From Planctellipticum sp942493135 (GTDB lineage: Bacteria > Planctomycetota > Planctomycetia > Planctomycetales > Planctomycetaceae), in the NCBI GenBank assembly GCA_942493135.1, contig OW818684.1, forward strand, positions 434,001-498,000: a DNA stretch of 64,000 nucleotides, given 5' to 3'. Shown piece by piece: positions 9,987 to 18,213 of this stretch. Both the position numbers and the translations under genes were made by a program. A model generated the notes under the pieces. It was not told where the DNA came from and did no database searches. It saw nothing but the letters and a program-made list of their open reading frames with translations. The number at the start of each line of letters is the position of its first letter. Position 1 is the first letter of the stretch.

Positions 9987-10035
9987 GGTCCAAAATGCGT
10001 CATATAAGGTGATGCCCTCGGCATAGCTCTGGGCG
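9987..10035 (-). repeat. 49-bp direct repeat, copy 2
   Basis: This is the same length as copy 1, with differences in the middle and at single sites. On the minus strand the frame reads QSYAEGITLYDAFWTSV and then stops at once, which looks like the 3' end of a lost coding sequence. Confidence 0.65.
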
Positions 10036-10181
10036 GTTGGCCGAATGCGAATAGCAGCCTCGTGAGGATCGGTTTTGGACGGTCTTTCCGAGGCTCTTTT
10101 GTTTTCTGGGGCAGCGGTTGGACAGGCGGGTGGGACCGATGGTCGGTTCCGTGAGGGATTCCATGTACGCGGAGGATTAAC

Positions 10182-10550
10182 GTGTCGCACATTGTTTCGA
10201 TTCAGACCGAGATTCGTGACCCGGTCGCCATTCGGGCGGCGTGTGGTCGGTTGGCGTTGCCGGAGCCAGTGTTCGGCGAGACGAAGCTCTTCAACAGCTC
10301 GGCGGTTGGCTGGGCCGTGAGGTTGCCGGAGTGGCGGTATCCAATCGTCTGCGATGTCGTCACTGCGAAGATCGCGTACGACAACTTCGGGGGTCGTTGG
10401 GGTGAGCAGCAGCATCTCGACAGATTCCTGCAAACGTATGCGATCGAGAAAACTCGGATTGAGGCCAGGCGCCGGGGCCACACCGTGACCGAACAGGCGC
10501 TGGCCGACGGATCGATCAAATTGACCATTCAGGTGGGAGGTGCGGCTTGA
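10182..10550 (+). CDS. DUF1257 (Ycf35-like) protein
   Basis: The 122-residue product starts MSHIVSIQTEIRDPVAI and contains LPEWRYPIVCD and the NFGGRWGEQQHLDRFLQ-YA block typical of DUF1257. A strong GGAGG lies 6 bases before the GTG start. The family is found in cyanobacteria, plastids (Ycf35) and planctomycetes, often beside a DUF2997 gene and an AAA ATPase; its biochemical role is unknown. The TTG start of the DUF2997 gene overlaps its stop, so the two are translationally coupled. Confidence 0.85.
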   Translation: MSHIVSIQTEIRDPVAIRAACGRLALPEPVFGETKLFNSSAVGWAVRLPEWRYPIVCDVVTAKIAYDNFGGRWGEQQHLDRFLQTYAIEKTRIEARRRGHTVTEQALADGSIKLTIQVGGAA

Positions 10551-10741
10551 ACAAGATCATCGAGATCATCGTGGCTCCCAGCGGCCAGTCGCGCGTCGAA
10601 ACGAAGGGCTTCGTCGGGAGTGAGTGCCGTCAGGCCAGCCGGTTCGTCGAACAATCGCTTGGGCAGCAGGCCGACGAACAGCTCAAAGCGGAGCTCCATC
10701 AATCCGCCAGCAGCCAGCAGTACCTGAAGGTGGGGCAATGA
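10547..10741 (+). CDS. DUF2997 small protein
   Basis: The 64-residue product (IIEIIVAPSGQSRVETKGFVGSEC) matches DUF2997, the usual partner of DUF1257. Start is TTG, supported by GGAGG 6 bases upstream, and overlaps the DUF1257 stop as TTGA. At its own stop an ATGA overlap opens a 30-codon frame (10738-10830, MTTTPRRRVLRPV), which may be the beginning of a lost third gene of the cluster. Function unknown. Confidence 0.85.
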   Translation: MNKIIEIIVAPSGQSRVETKGFVGSECRQASRFVEQSLGQQADEQLKAELHQSASSQQYLKVGQ

Positions 10742-10789
10742 CGACTACGCCGCGCCGGCGTGTGCTGCGACCTGTCAGAGCAACGCCCG

Positions 10790-11898
10790 ATGACGGCACT
10801 CGAAGCGCGCGACTGGTTGGTGATCCATGAATTGACCGGTACACAGGTGTTGCAGCACTCAGCAACAATTGCTGGTCTGCAAATCTGGGAATGGCTGCGC
10901 GGCTACACGGTTCTGCGCGCCATCGCGACCGAACACATCCAACATCCCGTGCAAGCCAATGAACCTTGCATCATTGCGGAATCCGCGCTCATCGAAGCAC
11001 TGCATGCTCATGGCCTCGACAGTGGTGCCGCCAACCGGTTCATTGCGGAAGTCTCCCTGCCGACGGGCAATGCCGACCTCCACGATTGTCCGCTGCTCCG
11101 CCTGGCGAATGGACACCTCTGCCTCATGATGTTCGCGGCCATGTTTCAAAGCGCCGCGCGACTCGTATTGTCTCAGTGCGGCCGCCGAGGCCATCATTTT
11201 CTCGCCAAGGGCCCCGCGCTTGAGGCCGAGATTCGTGGACTGTTTGAGCAGCACGGAATCCCGACTGTCAGCGTGAAACGCAGAGTGGACGGCACTTGGA
11301 AGTTGATTGCCTGGCGCTGTGGGACGGCGTGCTCTTCGTGATCGAATGCAAGAACTACGCGCTGCCGAGCGAGTCGGTCCGGAATCAATTCTCGTTTTTC
11401 CAGAACCAACGGGAGGCCTCAGAGCAGTTGTCACGTACTGTATCCCTAGTGGAAGCGCACCCAGACATCGTCCGAGACGCCTTTCAGTACGCCGTCGCCT
11501 GGGAGCGTGTCGTGCCGCTGGTGATCAATGGCTTTCCGTTCTGCTTTCCAGGTGAAATGAACGGCATCTATTACTCCGACCGTCTCTCGCTGCGCCGCTT
11601 CTTCGCAGACGGACAAGTCTACCTCCACCAGCCTGGGCGTACTCGATTGCCAGATGCTCCAGCTGCCGGAGACGACATAAGGCTGTGGTCCGACGAACCC
11701 GGCATGGAGGATTTTCTGAGGTTCTTGGACGAGAACCCGCTGTTCAACCTCACTGCCGCAGAGTTCAAGCCAAGCCTGTTTCCGGTTCCTGTATCCCCGG
11801 ATTTGGCGATGGCGACGATCATCTTTGGTCGTGGCGAGTCCATGTTTGATGAGATACTCAAAACGATCGCGGCACACCTGCCCAGCCAGCTACCGTGA
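10790..11898 (+). pseudogene. PD-(D/E)XK nuclease-like protein, frameshifted
   Basis: Two frames carry consecutive parts of one protein. The first (from ATG 10790) ends near 11295 with ALEAEIRGLFEQHG, a typical acidic first helix of a restriction-endonuclease-like fold. The second begins at 11296 with LEVDCLALWDGVLFVIECKNY, giving the D-Xn-E-x-K active-site pattern, and runs to 11898. A single missing base near 11290-11296 would join them into about 370 residues. Either the gene is broken or the assembly has an indel here. The fold suggests DNA cleavage, possibly defence-related. It lies downstream of the DUF1257/DUF2997 pair and converges on the ATPase gene. Confidence 0.65.
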
Positions 11899-11972
11899 CG
11901 GCCTGAAGTGATTCGGACTGATTTTCGGTCTACTCGTGGCGATGGTTTTTGCCGCGCCCGGACCCACTGAAT

Positions 11973-13586
11973 TCAGCCGGAAAGATACTCCAGTACCGAC
12001 GCGATGACGGCATTCTTCATCTGGCGTGACCGCACCGGGCCGATATAGGCCGCCCGTCGATAGACATCCTCCGTGGCTCGAAGTGCCTTGCCAATCGTAT
12101 CCAGCCCGAGCTTGCGGAGACTTTCGCTCTGAAAGTTCGTGATTTCCAGCACGCGCACCGACTTGCCCAGTTGCTGAGCAAGGATGCTCGACATGTCCGG
12201 CTCTTCAAACTGGCCGATGTTGTCGAGCAACGTCTTGTACGTTGCGAGGCTAGCTCCATACTCCGTAAAGCGTTTGATCGACAACTGCCGGGTGACATTG
12301 CCGATCGCTGGAATCGGATTGGCCTCCGGCGCCACCAAGCAGCCCATGTTGATCGCGTAGCGCGTGCCGCTGGCGCTGTGCGAACCGATGACACCCGAGT
12401 CCCGTTTCACCACGACACCAGTGTAGGCCAGCAGTCGCAAAGCTTCCTTGACGGCCAACGGCGCATCCCGATGCAGCCAAAAAAAGCACGTTGATTCACT
12501 CTTGCCATCCTTGGCCCATTGCTCATTCTTCGCCCGCGCATCGGGGATCACTTGGTTCTCGATGAAGGCGCGCCCCCAATCGATGAGGGCGCGGTGCCCT
12601 GCGTACCGCTCGGCAAGGCCGGAATGCTCACGCCAAATGTCGACGCGATAGAATTCCTTCAGCACCTTGGAGACCTCCGAAGAATTCATCCGCGGCGCCA
12701 TACCCACGGTTTTCAACAACAGGCGCGGGTTTCCGCTCACGGCGTACGCCAGCGCGTCGAAGTTCTCGCCGTTGCGCTCGAAGGTCGCCATGAGCTCGGC
12801 GTCCGCCTGCTTGGAGACGATGCTCCGCATGTTGCTCCGGTAGTCGGGGTCGAGAATATCGCGGTCAATCCCAATGATGTTGGCATCATGCGCCGCGTCG
12901 AACGTGCTGCCATACGAGGTGACCCCCGGATATACCGCCGCGTCACAACTGATAAACGGCGATCGCAAGTCGCGAAACAACGTGAAAAAGTCACGCTGTT
13001 GCTGCGGCCGGAAGATATGGGCCGCTTCGTCGAAGAGCAGGCAGAGCCGCGTGATTTGGGCGTTCTCGCAGACGTCTTCGATGGCGTCTTTGAAGTCCTC
13101 CACGTCCGGGATTCCGGAAGCATCCACGCTCGTGCCCGGCGCCTTATACGATTCCTCATAGGCGGCGGCCACACGCTCGATTTTGAACGAGGGGTCGGTA
13201 ACATCGCGGATGTCTCCCCCCAGGATCGAGATGCTTTTGGCGGGACTCACCAGCAGGCCCATCTTGTACAGCGCTCGGAGCACCCGCGAGCAAATGCGGG
13301 CCATCATCCAGTGCTGGAACTGCTGGGGATCGCTCGTGTGTACCAAGCTGCTTTTTGCAAAGGAAATGTAGACGGGCAGAATTCGAGATTGGGAGAAGGC
13401 CGCGAGCAGCTGTGCCTCAGCCGTGCGCAGGAGAAATGATTTTCCGGTGCCGCGGCTGCCCTCCAGCACGATCGGCATCGGCGCCTTGAGGGCCTCCACA
13501 ATGGCTCGGTCTTGCGGTGTCTCCACGTACAGCGCAAGGATTTCTTCGGGTTTCAGGTCCTCAGTTCGAATGCGAAAGTCGGTCAT
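11973..13586 (-). CDS. ORC/CDC6-like AAA ATPase
   Basis: This encodes 537 residues. Walker A is GSRGTGKS at residues 43-50, and Walker B LCLLFDEA at 181-188 is followed by an H-x-F element. The segment AVSGNPRLLLK (about 285-295) fits the sensor-2/lid region of ORC/CDC6-type ATPases. The C-terminal 150 residues look helical and may include a winged helix (ALRLLAYTGVVVKR). The start overlaps the stop of the upstream HEPN-like gene by 4 bp (ATGA), and GGGAGG lies inside that gene's end, so the two are translationally coupled. ATPases of this type often serve as the energy or switch component of two-gene accessory systems. The role here is inferred. Confidence 0.75.
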   Translation of the reverse strand: MTDFRIRTEDLKPEEILALYVETPQDRAIVEALKAPMPIVLEGSRGTGKSFLLRTAEAQLLAAFSQSRILPVYISFAKSSLVHTSDPQQFQHWMMARICSRVLRALYKMGLLVSPAKSISILGGDIRDVTDPSFKIERVAAAYEESYKAPGTSVDASGIPDVEDFKDAIEDVCENAQITRLCLLFDEAAHIFRPQQQRDFFTLFRDLRSPFISCDAAVYPGVTSYGSTFDAAHDANIIGIDRDILDPDYRSNMRSIVSKQADAELMATFERNGENFDALAYAVSGNPRLLLKTVGMAPRMNSSEVSKVLKEFYRVDIWREHSGLAERYAGHRALIDWGRAFIENQVIPDARAKNEQWAKDGKSESTCFFWLHRDAPLAVKEALRLLAYTGVVVKRDSGVIGSHSASGTRYAINMGCLVAPEANPIPAIGNVTRQLSIKRFTEYGASLATYKTLLDNIGQFEEPDMSSILAQQLGKSVRVLEITNFQSESLRKLGLDTIGKALRATEDVYRRAAYIGPVRSRQMKNAVIASVLEYLSG

Positions 13587-14350
13587 TTCTCACCTCCCAC
13601 CAAGCCGAACCGCGAGCGAATCTCGGGGACATGTCCCAGCCGGTCGGCAATGATCGGCTCCAGCGTGCTTTGTTGAGCCTCAAGTAGTTCATCGAAATAG
13701 CGAAGATAAAGTGCAAACTGCACTACCAGAACCACGTTTTGCAGCTTGCTGTGCCACAGATCCAGCGTGGCGGCATTGAAGGAGAGTTGTTTGGGGAGGT
13801 CAATGTGCTTTTGCACGTTGCCATGAACGCACTCCGAGCACTCGCGATATAACGCCGAGGCCAGGTTGCTGTAGGTATTGCGATGCGGGAGGAGGTCGGC
13901 ACAAAAGACCCCCACGAAGCGAGCGGAAAAAATACCATTGTCGGCATCGGTGATCTCGTTCCAATTCGTGTCTTTTTTGCTAGTCAACCATTCGCGCACC
14001 GCAACGGCGTTGCTCGACAGATAGACGGCCTGCAGGCCGAGCTCCAAGACCAGTCGCAGACTCTTGAACGCATGCCCGTAGTGCCCCTGCACCACAGACA
14101 GCAAGGCATACTGAAGCTCCCGACCGGCCGAATCGATCAAGTAGGATTCCAACCGAGGTTCCAAGCTGCCATGCCAGGTTTCGATCTCATGAACGCAGAG
14201 ATGGGCCGCCGCCAATGCGCGCTCACGGCCGTCTGCGAGGGAGGTCTCCAGAATCTCACCGCACTTGGCATGCAACTGCCGGTACAGATCCACGATCGCC
14301 TTGTCCTTGCCAGGCGTTTCTGCAACTTCAGAACTGGATGCGTCGGACAT
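13583..14350 (-). CDS. HEPN-like helical protein paired with an ATPase
   Basis: The 255-residue, mostly alpha-helical product has a conserved-looking block YSNLASALYRECSECVHG. R169 and H176 form an R-x6-H pair, within the R-x4-6-H pattern of HEPN RNases. A preceding helix (HAFKSLRLVLELGLQAVYLS) fits the HEPN four-helix layout. Start is ATG 14350 with GGAG 12 bases upstream. It overlaps the ATPase gene by 4 bp. HEPN proteins are common toxins in toxin-antitoxin and abortive-infection systems, and the pairing suggests an ATPase-controlled RNase. The family assignment rests on one motif and the fold pattern, so it needs a profile or structure match. Confidence 0.55.
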   Translation of the reverse strand: MSDASSSEVAETPGKDKAIVDLYRQLHAKCGEILETSLADGRERALAAAHLCVHEIETWHGSLEPRLESYLIDSAGRELQYALLSVVQGHYGHAFKSLRLVLELGLQAVYLSSNAVAVREWLTSKKDTNWNEITDADNGIFSARFVGVFCADLLPHRNTYSNLASALYRECSECVHGNVQKHIDLPKQLSFNAATLDLWHSKLQNVVLVVQFALYLRYFDELLEAQQSTLEPIIADRLGHVPEIRSRFGLVGGEK

Positions 14351-14756
14351 GCTTGTGGAAACTCCAACCGTGACGATCCTGGAGGGCTGAATGGAGGCGA
14401 AGCGCGATCTCGCCTGCTGATACGCGACGCTTCCGCCGGTCTGAAAACCCGATTCTACAGTATGGCCCTCTCAGCGCCCCAGTCGCGCCCCACCGGTTGT
14501 CGCGACGGAGCCGGCGTTTGCGCGCACGGGCAGCATCTCCAAGACCGCAGTTTCCCAACCGAGGTTCGTTTCCTCGATGCGCGCTACCTGGTTTGTTATC
14601 GTCATGGACGGGTTTCCTCAACTTACGGCAATGTGAGACGGGGCTCTGCCCCGGACCCTTTGGGGAGGCATGGCTCGCATCGAAGCGATGGAAACATTGC
14701 GCGGGTGAGTGTGGCGACATGTTGTCTAGCTCGCCCGAATCCCAGCCAATCGTGTC
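14351..14756. other. Intergenic stretch, no gene seen
   Basis: About 400 bp upstream of the HEPN-like gene carries only short frames. The start should hold the promoter of the HEPN/ATPase operon, but I see no clear promoter elements. It borders repeat copy A. Confidence 0.4.
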
Positions 14757-15040
14757 AATGGCGACTGGATTTGAACTTCGCAACTCCAATATCACAAAAG
14801 AGTTGCAGTCATGCCTCTGTGTCGCGGCCGCCGACACGACGATCTTTTGAACCCACCGCGATGGTCGTCGACACTACGTAAGTCTATGCCCACAAATGAG
14901 AAACAGCTCGCGGCAAGCAATTGCCGCGAGCTGTCATAATTTTTAGTCGGATGACAAGACTCCGTTAGAACTTTTCCTGGCCGGTTTGAGCGGTTGGGAT
15001 GCCATCCTGTGGCGGCATTTCACGGGGAAATCAGATGCCA
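14757..15040 (+). repeat. Dispersed ~284-bp repeat, copy A
   Basis: Three blocks are shared with copies B and C. GACTGGATTTGAACT lies at 14763. A hairpin at 14898-14934 has a perfect 14-bp stem (CAGCTCGCGGCAA arm) with a GCAA loop. A GTCGGATGACAAGAC...GTTAGAAC block starts at 14946. The distance from block 1 to the hairpin is 135 bp, the same as in the other copies, while the interior has diverged. A palindromic CATTTCACGGGGAAATC end is shared with copy C. The hairpin is followed by a short T run and could act as a terminator. Confidence 0.75.
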
Positions 15041-15201
15041 CCCCATGGTCGTAATCGATGTCCAGTTTTGGGTTTCAGAATGGGAACAGGACTGGGCTGG
15101 ACGGTCACAGTGCTCGTCAGATGATGTCTTGCGACACTCTCTACTGCGTTAACCGTTCCAGCCCCCCAGCAGCGTCGGCAATTGGTCGGCGAAGTGAGCG
15201 A

Positions 15202-15327
15202 TTACGCTTGGTGGTCGGTCAGGACGTCAAAGGCCCGGCGGGACCGCCGGCGACAGGTCTCGATCACGCTCAGCAGCGACTCCACGAACCGGCGTCCGGA
15301 CTCGCTCGTTGAGGTCTCCGTTGTCAT
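15202..15327 (-). pseudogene. IS66 transposase (TnpC) C-terminal remnant
   Basis: A 41-residue frame contains SGRRFVESLLSVIETCRRR and then AFDVLTD, which is the usual tail of IS66-family transposases. Its ATG overlaps the stop of the adjacent small gene as ATGA, but this is probably accidental because the rest of the transposase is missing. It could alternatively be a short coupled reading frame. Confidence 0.5.
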
Positions 15328-15692
15328 CGCCTTGGCTTTTTCGCTTTTGGGCGAGCCTGGTCCTTCCGGATCGCCGCAAACGCAGACACGTCTCCTCGGT
15401 GGATGGCGATGACTCCATGGATTGTGTCTCCGTCGATCACTGCCCAGCCGCGTCCAGACGCCGGATCCATCTCATCGTTGCCGTCCCACGACCATTCCAC
15501 GGCAGGGCTGCCCTCTCTGGTACAGTTCCGATAATCAATGTCGCCACTGACGTAGCCGAACCGAAAGCGGCCCAGATCGCGTGATCCAAACTCGATATAA
15601 CCTTCGACCTCGGCATCCACGAAGTCCTGGTCCCACGTGTCCATCGACGTGATGCGCCAGCGGCCGAGAAAGGGGGACGGAGGCTTCGCCAT
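15324..15692 (-). CDS. Conserved small hypothetical protein
   Basis: The 122-residue product opens with FLGRWRITSMDTWDQDFVDAE and has GRFRFGYVSGDIDYR and a VEWSWDGNDEMDPASGRGWA block rich in aromatic and acidic residues. I recall such proteins as widespread in bacteria without a known function. A basic tail (KDQARPKAKKPRR) ends it. AGGAGAG lies 6 bases before the ATG, and the start is 3 bp after the stop of the DUF6398 gene, so the two form an operon. Confidence 0.7.
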   Translation of the reverse strand: MAKPPSPFLGRWRITSMDTWDQDFVDAEVEGYIEFGSRDLGRFRFGYVSGDIDYRNCTREGSPAVEWSWDGNDEMDPASGRGWAVIDGDTIHGVIAIHRGDVSAFAAIRKDQARPKAKKPRR

Positions 15693-15695
15693 TGT

Positions 15696-16244
15696 TCACT
15701 CTCCTTGTGGATGATCCGCCGGGATGTACGGAATCAGCCGGTGCTCGAACGCGACGACCTGTGCCTCTCTCGGTGCCTGGCGAATGTCCATCACGAAGCC
15801 GTTGACCTTCAGCATCCAGATCAGCGGATTCTGATCCGCACGGCTAGGAATGGTAAAATCGGGATCAAGCAGCATCAGGTCCAGCACGTTCCAGATCTTG
15901 CTGCTCTTGGCGTACATTGTCGCGGGTGAAATGCGGAAGCCTCCGGCGATTTCCTCAGCCCTCATGTGCGGCGTCTGCGACGGGTCAGTCAGAAAATTCA
16001 CCCGGCCCACGGCATACGTGAGCCCCCCCGCCCAACTGGCCGATTTTCCCCGCAGGACTGGTGAACCGCTCTGGCACAGACCGACCGCCATCTTCCGACA
16101 GACCTGCTTATACTCGTCAGTCAAGAACCGGTCACAGAACTCGTCCGTCAGGGCGACGATTTCTATGAACCGCTCCCGGTATTCCGGAGTCACCACATCG
16201 AGATCGCCTTCCGGCTCGCAACCGCGTTTCCGTCGTGCAGCCAT
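15696..16244 (-). CDS. DUF6398 protein
   Basis: The 182-residue product has the DUF6398 hallmarks: FCDRFLTDEYKQVCRKMA, SPVLRGKSASWAGGLTYAVG and RVNFLTDPSQTPHMRAEEIA. I chose ATG 16244 because GGAGG lies 6 bases upstream; a longer frame from 16265 has no such site. Function is unknown. The pair is enclosed by repeat copies A and B, which could mean the block moved as a unit. Confidence 0.8.
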   Translation of the reverse strand: MAARRKRGCEPEGDLDVVTPEYRERFIEIVALTDEFCDRFLTDEYKQVCRKMAVGLCQSGSPVLRGKSASWAGGLTYAVGRVNFLTDPSQTPHMRAEEIAGGFRISPATMYAKSSKIWNVLDLMLLDPDFTIPSRADQNPLIWMLKVNGFVMDIRQAPREAQVVAFEHRLIPYIPADHPQGE

Positions 16245-16467
16245 CGGCCCCTCCAGTGGAAACACCGCGAGTGATCAGCTTCATTTGCGATGACCACGAT
16301 TGTCGTGTCGCTCGGTCGTTCCGGCAAGCTGTGCGGGAGCTCCGCCTTCCTTCCTTTCGCTGGCAGATTCTCCCGAGGTTTCGCCAAGCAGGCGTACTGG
16401 GCCGCGAGCCCATCACCGGTCGTGTCGAGTGGAAACAGGACCGCACCAGCGAGGCGTCGACTTCAGC

Positions 16468-16700
16468 GATGATGACTGGATTTGAACTCGACAACTCTTG
16501 GTTTTCCAAGGACTTATGTCCGAACACCCATTCGCAAGGCCGAATCAGGCCGGCGTTTTGAACTGGGCATGCGGAGCTGTAAAATGGTCGCAAGGCGTTG
16601 ATACTAAACGAGAAACAGCTCGCCGCAAATCATTGCGACGAGCTGTTCTGATTCCAAAGTCGGGATGACAGGACATGGTTAGAACCTTTCCTGGCCGGCG
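16468..16700 (+). repeat. Dispersed repeat, copy B (3' end lost)
   Basis: GACTGGATTTGAACT starts at 16474, the hairpin (GAGAAACAGCTCGCCGCAA arm) at 16610, and the GTCGGGATGACAGGAC...GTTAGAAC block at 16659. The block-to-hairpin spacing is 136 bp. Similarity to copies A and C stops after CCTGGCCGG, shortly before the ISAs1 insertion at 16737. Confidence 0.75.
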
Positions 16701-16726
16701 TGCAGAGTTTGGACGGCGGAATACGC

Positions 16727-18007
16727 GGGCAGTTGGCAGGGCAATCGCACGATAACTCACCTTCCGAACAACACTTCCGCCAGGTAGTCGTCGTTCCAGG
16801 CGGCGGTGAGCCGCTTGTTCTTGATCCCCACCTTGGACGTGCGGTTGTTCTTCAGCAGGCTCAGTGCCGTCCGGCGGAGGCTGCTCAGGTTGGCGTCCGC
16901 ATGCCCTTTCCGCACCCGGCACTGGTCTTCGCCGAAGGTCACGTCGAGCTGCCAGTGCAACCGGTTCTCGATCGCCCAATGGCTCCGCACCGCCTCGCCG
17001 AAGCGTTTCGCCGACAGCTTGCGGCTCAGGATGTAGCACCGCACTTCGGCCGCCTCCTTGCCGCCGCGGACCGTCTCGCCGATGGCAATTCCGATCGCCT
17101 TGAGCTTGGCCCACCGTCCACGGTCCGGCAGGTTGTCGGGGGCCGTGCACACGAAGTATGATCGATGTTCGTCCCGGCCGTGGCCACGTTCCCGCGTCTC
17201 GTGCCGGCTGACTTTGACTCGCGCGAAGTCGTCGCCGAACTGGTCCTTGAAGAAGTCGACGATCCCCTGGTGCAGCGTCGGCTGATTCCCCTTCACCGCC
17301 AGCACGTAATCGGCTCCGCCATCCACGATGGCCTGCGCGATTTCCGTCTGGCAGCCCATCGCGTCGATCGTCACCAGACAGTCGGAAAGTTCCAGAATCT
17401 GCAGCAGTTTCGGGATGGCCGTAATTTCGTTGGACTTCGCATCGACCACGACCTGTCCCAGGCTGACGTGGTTCGCCGTGGCCCAGGCACTGACCATGTG
17501 GATCGCCGCTTTGCTGTTGGCGGCATCGAAGCTCCGCCGCAGGGTCTTGCCGTCGATGGCCACCACCTGCCCGGCGGTGATCTCGTGCAGCGCGGTGATC
17601 CAGCTCAGCAGGCAACGCTCGAAGTCCCCGGGCCTCAGCGCGCCGAGAATGGCGTTGAACCGGTCGTGCGAAGGGATGCCGTCCGACAGGTCGAGAAGCC
17701 CTTCCAGCCACTTCCGCTTCTGCGTTCCCCACGCGGCGATGGCCACGAAGTCATCGGCTCCCGCGATCACGGCGCACAAGGCGATGGTGACGACGTTGAT
17801 CAGCGGATAAGTGCCCTCGCGTCGGCGCGGGTCGGTCAGCGTGCTGAAGTGATCCTGAATGCGAGACGATGGGGAACGAGGCATGAGGGCGCTTCCGTGG
17901 CCAGCGGCGACTCGCCCACCGACCACACGGCCGACACAACGCGGCAAACCGCCCTGCCTATTTATGACAGATTGCCCAGCATGGCGCAATTGCCCTGGGG
18001 CAGTTGG
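16727..18007 (-). mobile_element. Complete ISAs1-family insertion sequence with 10-bp target duplication
   Basis: The element itself spans 16737-17997 (1261 bp). Its ends are imperfect inverted repeats beginning CAGGGCAATYGCRC. The flanks at 16727-16736 and 17998-18007 are the identical 10-mer GGGCAGTTGG, which fits the 8-10 bp duplications of this family. Transposase and ends are intact, so it is potentially active and probably recent. Confidence 0.9.
16757..17884 (-). CDS. ISAs1-family transposase
   Basis: The 375-residue product has the N-terminal DDE_Tnp_1-associated domain (FSTLTDPRRREGTYPLINVV) and a DDE core: AIDGKTLRRSF, VTIDAMGCQTEIA and, near the end, HWAIENRLHWQLDVTFGED with the catalytic E. 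I chose ATG 17884 (MPRSPSSRIQDHF) because the frame upstream of it lies outside family homology. Length is normal for the family, with no frameshift. Confidence 0.9.
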   Translation of the reverse strand: MPRSPSSRIQDHFSTLTDPRRREGTYPLINVVTIALCAVIAGADDFVAIAAWGTQKRKWLEGLLDLSDGIPSHDRFNAILGALRPGDFERCLLSWITALHEITAGQVVAIDGKTLRRSFDAANSKAAIHMVSAWATANHVSLGQVVVDAKSNEITAIPKLLQILELSDCLVTIDAMGCQTEIAQAIVDGGADYVLAVKGNQPTLHQGIVDFFKDQFGDDFARVKVSRHETRERGHGRDEHRSYFVCTAPDNLPDRGRWAKLKAIGIAIGETVRGGKEAAEVRCYILSRKLSAKRFGEAVRSHWAIENRLHWQLDVTFGEDQCRVRKGHADANLSSLRRTALSLLKNNRTSKVGIKNKRLTAAWNDDYLAEVLFGR

Positions 18008-18213
18008 ACTATAGCAGTTCGTGCATATATTGATGCTGCGCCGAAGCGGTGATTACTCGCAACTCCCGTTGCCGCCACACGTTCGCTGCTTCGCCGCACT
18101 CAGCTCACATTATTCGGATGAGCCCACTTTCCCTGATTTGGAGTTGTGACACCTCCCAAGTAAGGGGGCCTCATCTCGTATCCGCAACCTTCTTCGCCTT
18201 GGGCCGCGTCTCC

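Larger units (their letters stand above)
8750..10181. other. Region without convincing genes
   Basis: About 1.4 kb holds only short overlapping frames on both strands, none with a family match or good start. The one clear structure is a 49-bp direct repeat at 9499-9547 and 9987-10035. A G+C-rich CCCCTG triplet repeat lies near 9694. The stretch looks like decayed accessory DNA. Confidence 0.5.

Noticed and set aside
12519..13439. Plus-strand 306-codon frame
   Set aside because: Antisense to the ORC/CDC6-type ATPase, which has clear Walker motifs; this frame has no homology.
17165..18052. Plus-strand 295-codon frame
   Set aside because: Lies antisense to the intact ISAs1 transposase.
18113..18130. 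ISL3-like terminus (ATTCGGATGAGCCC)
   Set aside because: It resembles the sequence after the ISL3 fragment at 8.2 kb, but the match is too short and no transposase lies beside it.
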